Shown here in pieces: positions 27,628 through 35,294 of a DNA stretch of 64,000 nt. Position numbers and translations under genes: made by a program. The first letter of the stretch is position 1. Each line of letters opens with the position of its first letter. A model generated the notes under the pieces. It made no database searches, was not told the DNA's origin, and saw only the letters and a list, made by a program, of their open reading frames with translations. Source of the stretch: Pseudomonas sp. PSE14 (GTDB taxonomy: Bacteria > Pseudomonadota > Gammaproteobacteria > Pseudomonadales > Pseudomonadaceae); the NCBI RefSeq assembly GCF_029203285.1, contig NZ_CP115669.1, positions 2,728,001 to 2,792,000 on the forward strand, written 5' to 3'.

Positions 27628-28466
27628 CTCCGCAGGGAACCTATCTCTCCGCCATGCCCAAGGGCGTGAAAAAGCCGCAACTCCCACGCCCGCAGGTCGG
27701 CCGCTGGCTGTCCTGGGCCGCCCTGGCGCTGTCCGCGCTGTTCCTGCTGCTGCCGATCCTGGTGATCGTGCCGCTGTCGTTCGGCAACCAGCGCTACCTG
27801 GCCTTCCCGGACGGCGGCTGGTCGCTGCGCCATTACGCGACGCTGTTCGATGGCGCCTGGCTGGTGTCGATCCTGCAGAGCCTCGGCCTGGCGCTGGTGG
27901 TCGGCGCGTTGTCTACGGCGCTGGCCTTCCTGTTCGCCACCGGCATCTGGCTGCAGCGCCGGTACCGCACCTTGCTGACCGCCATCGTGCTGTTGCCGAT
28001 GATCGTCCCGCAGGTGGTCTCGGCCATGTCGATCTACTACCTCGATGCACGCCTGGGGGTGCTCGACAGCCTGCTGGGCGTGGGCTTCGGCCATCTGCTG
28101 ATGGCGCTGCCGTACTCGGTGATCGCCCTGCTGGTGGCCTACGCACGGCTCGACCAGAGCCTGTACAAGGCCTCGCGTTCCCTCGGCGCCGGGCTCTGGC
28201 CGACGCTGTGGAACGTGCTGCTGCCCAATGTGCGCGGTGGCGTCGCCGGCGGTTTCTTCATGGGCTTTGTGATGAGCTGGGAAGAGGTGGTGGTGACGCT
28301 GTTCACCAGCGGCCTGAACGTGGTGACGTTGCCCAAGCGTATCTGGGACGGCCTGCGCTACAACCTCGACCCGGCGATTGCCGCCGTGTCCACCCTGATG
28401 ATCGTCCTCACCCTGGTGGTGATGCTGGTGCGCCTGTACCTGGCGCGCCAGCAACCACCCAGCTGA
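27624..28466 (+). CDS. ABC importer permease, PotC-type
   Basis: Second permease, 280 aa, six hydrophobic segments with coupling loop KASRSLGAGLWPTLWNVLLP. A GTG start overlaps the previous stop by 4 bp and has GGGAGGG at 7 nt; an ATG at 27654 is an alternative that would remove ten polar residues. The charged N-terminus (MPKGVKKPQLPRPQVGR) precedes TM1. Confidence 0.87.
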   Translation: MTPQGTYLSAMPKGVKKPQLPRPQVGRWLSWAALALSALFLLLPILVIVPLSFGNQRYLAFPDGGWSLRHYATLFDGAWLVSILQSLGLALVVGALSTALAFLFATGIWLQRRYRTLLTAIVLLPMIVPQVVSAMSIYYLDARLGVLDSLLGVGFGHLLMALPYSVIALLVAYARLDQSLYKASRSLGAGLWPTLWNVLLPNVRGGVAGGFFMGFVMSWEEVVVTLFTSGLNVVTLPKRIWDGLRYNLDPAIAAVSTLMIVLTLVVMLVRLYLARQQPPS

Positions 28467-28506
28467 CTGTTTCAACCCCGCATACGGCCGCCCGATGGCG
28501 GCCCCA

Positions 28507-28514
28507 AACAAGAA
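28507..28514 (+). promoter_or_regulatory. AAnAAnAA motif before the M24 gene
   Basis: AACAAGAA, 43 nt before the ATG at 28557. It is farther from the start than the others in the window, so the case is weaker. Confidence 0.4.
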
Positions 28515-28556
28515 CACCTGTGTCGCTTGCACCTTGTCCCTGAGGAGGGAATCCCC

Positions 28557-29708
28557 ATGCTTACTGCTTTCCCCGCTCGCACCTACCGTCAACGCGTCGA
28601 AGCCGTCAAACGCCGCATGGCCGACCGAGGCCTGGATGCCCTGGTGGTCAATTACCCGGACAACATCAACTACCTGAGCGGCTTCGACAGCCTGGGCTTC
28701 CTCTGGTACCAGGCGCTGATCATCTCGCCCAAGCTGGCCGAGCCGGTGTTCCTCACCCGCACCAGCGAAGAGCCCTGCACCTGGGAGCTGTCGTGCATCA
28801 ACGAGGCGATCTTCTATGACATCGCCAAGCAGGACCCGCTGAAGATCGTTGCCGACGTGCTGGCCCAGGCGGGTTTGAGCCAGGCGCGCATCGGCCTGGA
28901 AATGACCGCCTCGACCTTCTCCCCGGCGCAATATAACGCGCTGCTGGGCTACATGCCCGAGGCGCGCTTCGAAGACGCCGGCCCCCTGGTCGCCGAGAAC
29001 CGCCTGATCAAGACCGCCGAGGAAATCGAATACCAGCGCAGCGCCGCGCGCATGGCCGACCAGGGCATGCTGGCCGCCTTCGAGGCGCTGCGTCCGGGCA
29101 TCTCCGAGGTGGAAGTGGCCGGCATCGTCGCCAACGCCCTGGGCCGTGCCGGCAGCGAGTACTCGGCGATCAGCCCGATGTGCGCCACCGGCCGCCGCAG
29201 CACCATGACCCACGCCATGCCGCACCGCCAGACCATCAGCCACGGCGACGTGGTGATCCTCGAACACGCCGGCGTGTGCAACCGCTACCACGCCATCCTC
29301 ATGCGCACCGCGGTGATCGGCAAACCCAGTCCGCGCGTGAAGGAAGTCGCGACCCTGCTCACCGAGGCCTTCAACGCCGCCATCGACATCGCCAAGCCGG
29401 GCACCCCGGTGGGCGAGGCCAACCGCGTGTGCAACCAGATCCTCGACCGCATCGACCTCTCGCGCACCCGCGTGCACCGCATCGGCTACAGCCTCGGTCT
29501 TGCCTACCCGCCGACCTGGCTGGAAGCGATGATGGTGGACGAGGCCGACGACCACGTGTTCCAGCCGAACATGTCGTTCTCCATCGAGCCCAACCTGTCC
29601 TTGTACAACGAAGGCTTCGGCATCAAGCTCGGCGACACCGTGCTGTGCGGCGAGAAGGGTTCGGCGAGCCTGTCGGAGCTTGCGCCGGAACTGACGATCA
29701 TCGACTGA
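28557..29708 (+). CDS. M24 (pita-bread) hydrolase, creatinase/ectoine-hydrolase-like, metal ligands lost
   Basis: Cytoplasmic enzyme of 383 aa with a creatinase N-terminal domain (about 12-150) and a pita-bread C-terminal domain. The start at 28557 has GAGGAGGG upstream. Four of the five M24 metal ligands are replaced: the first Asp becomes Glu236 (VILEHAG), the second Ala246 (YHAILMRT), the usual GHG His becomes Tyr311 (IGYSLG), and the last Glu is gone (KLGDTVL); only Glu344 (SIEPN) remains. This is the pattern of metal-independent creatinase and of ectoine hydrolase relatives, not of prolidase. It should hydrolyse a C-N bond in an imported small molecule, not a peptide. Confidence 0.85.
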   Translation: MLTAFPARTYRQRVEAVKRRMADRGLDALVVNYPDNINYLSGFDSLGFLWYQALIISPKLAEPVFLTRTSEEPCTWELSCINEAIFYDIAKQDPLKIVADVLAQAGLSQARIGLEMTASTFSPAQYNALLGYMPEARFEDAGPLVAENRLIKTAEEIEYQRSAARMADQGMLAAFEALRPGISEVEVAGIVANALGRAGSEYSAISPMCATGRRSTMTHAMPHRQTISHGDVVILEHAGVCNRYHAILMRTAVIGKPSPRVKEVATLLTEAFNAAIDIAKPGTPVGEANRVCNQILDRIDLSRTRVHRIGYSLGLAYPPTWLEAMMVDEADDHVFQPNMSFSIEPNLSLYNEGFGIKLGDTVLCGEKGSASLSELAPELTIID

Positions 29709-29801
29709 TGGAGGTTCGCCCCCGGTCCGCGTACTGCCGGGGGCGAAGCCGTGTTGCGTGTCTGCGCCTGCGGGCGCAGTGATGGAAACCGAGGGCTTCT
29801 G

Positions 29802-30908
29802 ATGAGTCACACGATGGATGTTTTCTGGCACGACGACGTGCTGCGCCACGACACCGCCGCCGGCGTGTTCGAGGCGCCACCCAGCGACCTGCTGGCCGAA
29901 CAGCTGCAACACCCGGAGAGCAATCCCCGGCTGCTCAACATGCGCGCCATCCTCCAGCGCGGGCCGGTGGCGGGCTCCCTGCGCTGGCACGAAGGCCGCC
30001 ACGCCAGCGAAGAAGAACTGCTGCGCTTCCATGACGCCGACTACCTGCGCGGCATCTTCCAAGCGGACGCTGCGGGCAAGCGCTTCAGCAGCACCACGCT
30101 GATGTCCGCCGGCAGTCTCGCCGGGCTGCTGGCCGCTGCCGGTACCAGCCTGGCGGCGCTGGAGAGCGTATTGGCCAGCGGCCATCCGGCCATGGCGCTG
30201 GTGCGCCCGCCGGGTCACCATGCTGCGCCCGCCATGGCGGACGGCTACTGCTTCTTCAACCATGCCGGGATTGCCGCGCGTGCAGCCCAGGCGGCCGGTC
30301 TGGAGCGCGTCGCCATCGTCGACTGGGACGTGCACCACGGCAATGGCACCCAGGAAGGTTTCTACGACGATCCGTCGGTGTTCACCGTATCGCTGCACAT
30401 GGACCACGGCGCCTGGGGCCCGAGCCATCCGCAGACCGGCGCGGTGGACGAGCGCGGCTACGGCGCGGGGTTGGGCAGCAACCTAAACCTGCCGCTGCCC
30501 ATGGGGTCGGGCGACCAGCTCTACGAGATGGTTTTCGCTCGCTTCGTCGAGCCGGCGCTGCGCGCGTTCAAGCCGGATCTGCTGATCATCGCCAACGGCC
30601 TGGATGCCTCGCAGTTCGACCCCAACGGCCGCCAACTGGTGACCATGCAGGGCTTCAACCGCCTGGCCCGCCGCGCCCGCGCGCTGGCCGACGAGCTCTG
30701 TCAGGGGCGTCTGCTGGTGGTGCAGGAGGGCGGCTATAACCCGGCCTACAGCGCGTACTGCCTGCACGCGGCGACGGAAGGCTTACTGGGTCAGCCGTCC
30801 ACGTTGCCCGATCCGCTGGCCTACATGCCGGAACCGGTGGCGCGGGTCGAAGCCGATCTCGCCGCGCTGGATACGCGGCTGGCGACGGCGGGGTGGACGT
30901 TCGGCTGA
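29802..30908 (+). CDS. HDAC-family (class II-like) deacetylase/acetylpolyamine amidohydrolase
   Basis: Zinc amidohydrolase of 368 aa. The catalytic His pair is in RPPGHH (139-140), zinc ligands are Asp176 and His178 (DWDVHHGNGT) and Asp268 (ANGLDAS), and the catalytic Tyr312 is in EGGYN. Bacterial members deacetylate acetylpolyamines or related N-acyl amines rather than histones. The ATG at 29802 is preceded by GAGGG. It is the last gene of the importer operon, 93 bp after the M24 gene, so an acyl amine released or left by that hydrolase is a sensible substrate. Strong family call, inferred substrate. Confidence 0.88.
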   Translation: MSHTMDVFWHDDVLRHDTAAGVFEAPPSDLLAEQLQHPESNPRLLNMRAILQRGPVAGSLRWHEGRHASEEELLRFHDADYLRGIFQADAAGKRFSSTTLMSAGSLAGLLAAAGTSLAALESVLASGHPAMALVRPPGHHAAPAMADGYCFFNHAGIAARAAQAAGLERVAIVDWDVHHGNGTQEGFYDDPSVFTVSLHMDHGAWGPSHPQTGAVDERGYGAGLGSNLNLPLPMGSGDQLYEMVFARFVEPALRAFKPDLLIIANGLDASQFDPNGRQLVTMQGFNRLARRARALADELCQGRLLVVQEGGYNPAYSAYCLHAATEGLLGQPSTLPDPLAYMPEPVARVEADLAALDTRLATAGWTFG

Positions 30909-30948
30909 GCCTGCGGCGCGACGTGTTCGCGCAGGGCTAACCGCCTGT

Positions 30949-31115
30949 GTAGGGCGTATAACGCGCCAGCGTTATACGCCGTGGATGGCCCGGCGGATAA
31001 CCTGTTCCAGGTTTTGCGCCCTACGTCCCTTCAAATGCGGTTCGCGAGCAAGCTCGCTCCTACAGCCAGGGGAAACTCCGGCGTGCTCTTTTGTAGGAGC
31101 GAGCTTGCTCGCGAA
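30949..31115. repeat. REP cluster between convergent genes
   Basis: 30949-30981 is the GTAGGGCGTATAACGC-type palindrome; 31041-31063 and 31093-31115 are an inverted pair of GTAGGAGCGAGCTTGCTCGC. The cluster separates the convergent deacetylase and transglycosylase genes. Confidence 0.85.
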
Positions 31116-31135
31116 CCAACGCCGAATCAGACCCT

Positions 31136-31960
31136 TCAGCGATGGTTGCGATAACGCTCGGTCAGGGACTGCACGCGGGACACGTAGTAGCGCGTTTCAG
31201 CGAAGGGCGGCACGCCGTTGTACTCGTCCACGGACGCTTCCCCGGCGTTGTAACCGGCCAACGCCAGCGTCTGGTTGCCGTTGAAACGCTTGAGCAGCCA
31301 GGCCAGGTAGCGCACGCCGCCACGGATGTTCTGCCGTGCGTCGAACGGATCAGCCACGTTGAAGCGCTCCGCAGTGTCGGGCATCAACTGCATCAGGCCC
31401 TGTGCGCCGGCCACGGAAACGGCGTTGGGCTGAAACGCCGACTCGGCATGGATTACCGCGCGGACCAGCGCCTGGTCGACACCGTAAAGCGTCGAAGCGG
31501 CCTCGATCTCCCGGCGATAGGAACGGGTGTCCAGGCGCAGTGAGGCGACGTTGAAGTCCTTTGGCGCCATGCACAGGTAGCAGCCCTTGACGTAATACAC
31601 CTCGATGACATCGACCCGCTCGGAGATACCGACAGGGCGTCGGCTCACATATTGACGAATACCCTTGTGAACGAAGGTGTAGATCCGAATCGGCACTGCC
31701 CTTGGAGCGTTGCTCCGCTCGAACCTTGGCGCGCCCTGTGACCGGGCGCCGATACCGGTTCCAGCCTTTCCGTTCTGGCTAACCTCGCCTTTCTGGAGAG
31801 TACAGCGGGCGCCGGGAATGGCATGGCTGGTGTGGCTGATGGTTCCGTCCCGGGCCTGGCACTTGAACAGGGCGTTGGCGTGAATCGGAGCGACCAGCAG
31901 CGCCAGCACGATGCAGCCAGGAAGGCTCCTGCGAGCCCATCGCCATGCTCTGGAAGTCAT
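31136..31960 (-). CDS. Lytic transglycosylase (SLT family 1) with DUF4124-like N-terminus
   Basis: Periplasmic murein-cleaving enzyme of 274 aa. It has a signal peptide (cleavage after HANA, residue 30), a short Cys-containing DUF4124-like segment (LFKCQARDGTISHT, to about 53), a linker, and a C-terminal SLT domain from about 145. The catalytic Glu173 is in HAESAFQPNAVS, followed by GAQGLMQLMPDTA and NAGEASVDEYNGVPPF. I use the ATG at 31960 because the signal peptide starts there. Monocistronic; possible role in cell-wall turnover or assembly of an envelope machine. Confidence 0.88.
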   Translation of the reverse strand: MTSRAWRWARRSLPGCIVLALLVAPIHANALFKCQARDGTISHTSHAIPGARCTLQKGEVSQNGKAGTGIGARSQGAPRFERSNAPRAVPIRIYTFVHKGIRQYVSRRPVGISERVDVIEVYYVKGCYLCMAPKDFNVASLRLDTRSYRREIEAASTLYGVDQALVRAVIHAESAFQPNAVSVAGAQGLMQLMPDTAERFNVADPFDARQNIRGGVRYLAWLLKRFNGNQTLALAGYNAGEASVDEYNGVPPFAETRYYVSRVQSLTERYRNHR

Positions 31961-32157
31961 CACACCGCTCCGCGCGCGGGCGCCAATCAGGCTGAGGAGG
32001 CCTGATCTGGACAAGGGGAACGCCAACAGGGGCGGTCGATGCAGGGGTGTCCTGGCCGACCAGCCGCTTTGTTCGGGTAGTTATAGCCCTTTCAACTCGC
32101 CGTGGAATTTGCGCAGACGTACGGCCTGCAGGCGCTTGATGCCTATGCCTGTGGTTT

Positions 32158-32320
32158 CCCTCACCCCAGCCCTCGGCTTTGGCATCCTGCGTCGCCCTAC
32201 CTCCTGCATCCCTGCAGTCGTCTCCCTGAGGGAGAGGGAGCAGTCCTTACCGGCTGACGCGACAGTGTCATCCTGCTTCGTACGGTCCCCTCTCCCCTGG
32301 GGAGGGGGTTAGGGTGAGGG
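32158..32320. repeat. Short element with terminal inverted repeats
   Basis: A 163-bp non-coding element bounded by CCCTCACCCC at the left and GGGTTAGGGTGAGGG at the right, with internal hairpins (TCTCCCTGAGGGAGA; CCCCTCTCCCCTGGGGAGGGG). It looks like a small MITE- or REP-like repeat. No gene lies in 31961-32337. Confidence 0.6.
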
Positions 32321-32337
32321 CAGCCTGAGCGCTGAAC

Positions 32338-32697
32338 TCACCCGAGGATGAAATACACCTTGCGCACCGGCGTGAGATTTTCCCAGGTGCCCTTGAAGCC
32401 CGCCGCCACCACGAAGGAATCTCCGGGCCCGAAGGTCTTCGCCACGCCGTCGGCGTCGGTCAGGCGCACGGTGCCTTCGAGGATGTGGCACAGCTCATCG
32501 TAATCGCACTCGCAGCGCTCCAGGTGCACACCGGCTTCCCAGATGCCGGCGATGGCGTTCTTTTCAGGGGCGCTGAAGTGCCGCCAGCTGCGGCTCTGGT
32601 AGGGCGCATCGACGATGGCCGGGTCGTTGATTTCGCGCTCTTGGGGCGCGAGGTCGGGGTTGGCGAAGTCGATGACGTGGCGGGGCAAGGTGGACAT
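32338..32697 (-). CDS. Cupin (DUF861-type) protein
   Basis: Small cytoplasmic cupin of 119 aa. The DUF861/cupin_3 core is visible: WEAGVHLERCECDYDELCHILEG-type motif 1 and FGPGDSFVVAAGFKGTWENL motif 2, ending in KVYFILG. I start at 32697 (ATG with GGAGAA 8 nt upstream); an ATG at 32709 overlapping the previous stop is also possible. It is translationally coupled to the amine oxidase gene, a pairing common in amine catabolism loci. Enzymatic role unknown; it may be an isomerase, a sensor, or a metal-binding accessory. Confidence 0.82.
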   Translation of the reverse strand: MSTLPRHVIDFANPDLAPQEREINDPAIVDAPYQSRSWRHFSAPEKNAIAGIWEAGVHLERCECDYDELCHILEGTVRLTDADGVAKTFGPGDSFVVAAGFKGTWENLTPVRKVYFILG

Positions 32698-32708
32698 GAA
32701 GTTCTCCA

Positions 32709-34094
32709 TCAGGAATCGAAACCGACGCCGAAGGCATCGAAGGTCTTGAGCAGCAGGTCGCGGCGGCCGGTGCGGTCTTCCTTGGCTAGTGAGCGCTGGG
32801 CCAGGCGCACGCCGAGGTAGCGCAGCGGTTCGGGCGGGAAGGGGAAGGGCTTCTGCGAGGTCATGCGCAGCTGGGTGCGTTCGGTGCGTTCGCCGCCCAA
32901 CTGGTCGAGCATGTTCAGGGCCGCGAAGCGACTGGCCGACACGCCCTGGCCGGTGAAGCCCAGCGCGTAGGCCACGCGCCCGCCGAGCACGCAGCCGGTG
33001 AACAGCGTGGTGCGCGCCGAGGTGTCGATGATGCCGCCCCAGGCGTGGCTGAACTGCACCGGGCCGAGCTGCGGGAACGCCTCGCGGAACTGGCCGGCCA
33101 GGCGCTCGAAGCTTGCCGGACGCTGGGTCAGGGCTTCGTCACGGCGGCTGCCGAAGTGGTAGATGGCGTCGAAGCCGGCCCAGAGAATGCGGTTGTCGGC
33201 GGTCTTGCGCAGGTAGTGGAACTGGTTGCCGGCATCGGCGATGCCGTAGCGGTCGACCCAGCCGATGGCGCGCAGCTGATCGTCAGTCAGCGGCTGGGTG
33301 ACCAGCGAGTAGTCGTACACCGGGATCACGCTGGAATTCAGATGGCCGAGCAGCGGCGGGGCGATGTTGGTGGCCAGGGCGATCTGCCCGGCTTCCAGCT
33401 CTCCACGGTCGCAGCGCAGCATCAGTCGGTCGCCGCGTTGGTGCAGTTCGTGGACCGGCGTGTTCTCGAACAGCTCGACGCCCTGTTCCAGGCACACCCG
33501 GCGCAGCTCGGCGGCCATCTTCGCCGGGTTGAGCAGCGCGTAGTTGGGCTCGAAGACGCCGGCCTGGTAGGCGGGGGAATCCAGCCTGCCGGCCAGTTCC
33601 GCTTTGCCTAGAAATTCGCACTCGATGCCGAAACGTTCGTAATTGCGCTGCATGCCGCGCAGGCCGTCGATCTGCCAGGGCTGGGCGGCGACGTTGAGTT
33701 TGCCGCGGCGTTCGAACTCGACGTTCATGCCGAAGCGCTTGAGGTCCGCCTCGAACTCATCGAGGTTCTGTCGGCCCAGGCGTACCAGGGTTTCGGCTTC
33801 TTCCGGCCAGCGGCGCAGGGCGTTGCCTACGCCGTGGGAAATGCTTGGAGCGCAGAAACCGCCGTTGCGCCCGCTGGCCTCGCCACCGCAACGACGCGCC
33901 TCGACCACCGCGATGCTCGCGCCGGGCCGGCGCTGACGGGCGTGCAGGGCGGTCCACAGGCCGGTGAAGCCGCCGCCGACCACCACCAGATCGAAGCTGC
34001 GATCGGCCTCCAGTGCAGGGGCAGCAGGAGCGGGATCCAGGGTGTCGAGCCAGAAGGGTCTGGGAGTGGTGCGTGCAAGTGAGGCGGATGTCAT
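32709..34094 (-). CDS. FAD-dependent amine oxidase/oxidoreductase (DAO family, PuuB/PauB-like)
   Basis: Flavoprotein of 461 aa with the ADP-binding GGGFTGLW motif near residue 37 and the DAO-family continuation ARRCGGEASGRNGGF. C-terminal family patterns SHAWGGIIDTS and LGFTGQGVSASRFAA are present, as in gamma-glutamylputrescine oxidase. The ATG at 34094 is used; an upstream extension would overlap the divergent AraC gene. With the aldehyde dehydrogenase encoded at 35295 it would give amine to aldehyde to acid, as in polyamine breakdown in pseudomonads. Exact substrate unproven. Confidence 0.88.
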   Translation of the reverse strand: MTSASLARTTPRPFWLDTLDPAPAAPALEADRSFDLVVVGGGFTGLWTALHARQRRPGASIAVVEARRCGGEASGRNGGFCAPSISHGVGNALRRWPEEAETLVRLGRQNLDEFEADLKRFGMNVEFERRGKLNVAAQPWQIDGLRGMQRNYERFGIECEFLGKAELAGRLDSPAYQAGVFEPNYALLNPAKMAAELRRVCLEQGVELFENTPVHELHQRGDRLMLRCDRGELEAGQIALATNIAPPLLGHLNSSVIPVYDYSLVTQPLTDDQLRAIGWVDRYGIADAGNQFHYLRKTADNRILWAGFDAIYHFGSRRDEALTQRPASFERLAGQFREAFPQLGPVQFSHAWGGIIDTSARTTLFTGCVLGGRVAYALGFTGQGVSASRFAALNMLDQLGGERTERTQLRMTSQKPFPFPPEPLRYLGVRLAQRSLAKEDRTGRRDLLLKTFDAFGVGFDS

Positions 34095-34246
34095 CGGAAA
34101 ACTCCGGCAGAATGTCGGAAGAAAAAGCGGCCAGCGGGCCGCGTCCGAAATCTTGTAACGCTCACGGGGGCCAGGCATACGGTCCGCCGCTCTTTGCGGG
34201 CACGCCCGGAGCAGGAAAAGCCGGCCGAGACCGGCAGGGGAAAACA

Positions 34247-35074
34247 ATGAGTGACGAACAGGTCTGGAGCGCCACCCTCGAAGGCGCGACCTACCAGCCT
34301 GACCCGGCCAGCGCCGCCACCCATGCGGTGGTGATGCGCTACCACCAGGCGTGGCGCCGGCATGACATCGACGCGCTGATGGCGCTGTTCGACCCGCAGG
34401 TGGAATACAACGACTTCTTCCAGGGCCGGCGCATCGCGCCGGAGGAACTGCGCGGCTATCTGCAGTCGAGCATGCCGGCGGCGGGGGACGAGTCGCAGGT
34501 CTACACCGACCGCCTGCGGGTGGATGGCGACACGGCGTTCCTGCAGTACCAGGTGACCTTGCGCGGCACCCAGGGGCTGGTGTCCTACCGCGCCACGGAG
34601 GCGTACACCGTGCGTGACGGGCGGATCATCCGGGTCAACGAGCACACGGCCCTGGTCGGCCAGCCGCAGAAAACCGCCAGCGAGGCGCCGGAGCGCATGG
34701 CCGGTAGCCGCCTGGGACTTTCCGCGCGGCAACTGAGCCAACTGGGTGGCGACATCCAGCAGTACTTCCAGCAGAGCCAGCCTTTCCTCAATCCCGACCT
34801 GGACATGCCCCAGGTGGCGGCGGCCACCGGTTACACGCGCAACCAGATTTCCTACTTCCTCAACCAGGTGCTGGGCCTGAGCTTCTACCAGTACCTGAAC
34901 CAGTTGCGCCTGCGCCATCTGCTGAGCCAGTTGGGCGGCGCCACCAGCGTCACCCGTATCGACGAACTGGCGCGGGCAGCGGGGTTCCGTTCGCTGTCGA
35001 CCTTCTACCGCTGCTTCCGCGAGGAGACGGGACTGTCGCCAAAGGCGTATCTGGAGCAGAAGGCGGCTTCGTGA
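34247..35074 (+). CDS. AraC-family regulator fused to a SnoaL/NTF2-like domain
   Basis: Protein of 275 aa with two parts. Residues about 20-135 form an NTF2/SnoaL-like alpha+beta cone (VVMRYHQAWRRHDIDALMALFDPQVEYNDF-type start, HTALVGQ end), a fold that binds small hydrophobic or polar ligands. Residues about 170-272 are an AraC helix-turn-helix (QVAAATGYTRNQISYFLNQ; ARAAGFRSLSTFYRCFR). The ATG at 34247 has GGGGAAAACA upstream. It is divergent from the amine oxidase and just upstream of the aldehyde dehydrogenase, so it probably controls both, with the SnoaL domain as the ligand sensor. This domain pairing is unusual for AraC proteins. Confidence 0.82.
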   Translation: MSDEQVWSATLEGATYQPDPASAATHAVVMRYHQAWRRHDIDALMALFDPQVEYNDFFQGRRIAPEELRGYLQSSMPAAGDESQVYTDRLRVDGDTAFLQYQVTLRGTQGLVSYRATEAYTVRDGRIIRVNEHTALVGQPQKTASEAPERMAGSRLGLSARQLSQLGGDIQQYFQQSQPFLNPDLDMPQVAAATGYTRNQISYFLNQVLGLSFYQYLNQLRLRHLLSQLGGATSVTRIDELARAAGFRSLSTFYRCFREETGLSPKAYLEQKAAS

Positions 35075-35088
35075 TCGGATCGTTCTCG

Positions 35089-35171
35089 TAGGATGGCGTG
35101 GAGCGAAGCGATACCCATCAATCGCTGGCGACCCCGGCGATGGGTATCGCAAGCTCCACCCATCCTACGGG
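35089..35171. repeat. Palindromic intergenic repeat (TAGGATGG type)
   Basis: Inverted arms GTAGGATGGCGTGGAGCGAA and, at the right, GCTCCACCCATCCTAC with an internal CGATACCCATC/GATGGGTATCG pair. An inverted partial copy is at 14068-14103. No gene in 35075-35294; the promoter of the aldehyde dehydrogenase must lie in its right part. Confidence 0.7.
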
Positions 35172-35294
35172 GTGCCATGTGCCCGAATGGCCGCTCCGCG
35201 CGTGCCCGCATGCATGGCGCCCGCGTTATCAATCCCGCGCCCATTTCCCTATGCTCGGCCGACAAGTATTCCAATACGCTCAGGAGACCTTCGC

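Noticed and set aside
27594-30428. Minus-strand open frame of 944 codons across the importer permease, M24 and deacetylase genes
   Set aside because: It crosses three well-supported genes on the other strand and has no motif, start signal or regular composition.
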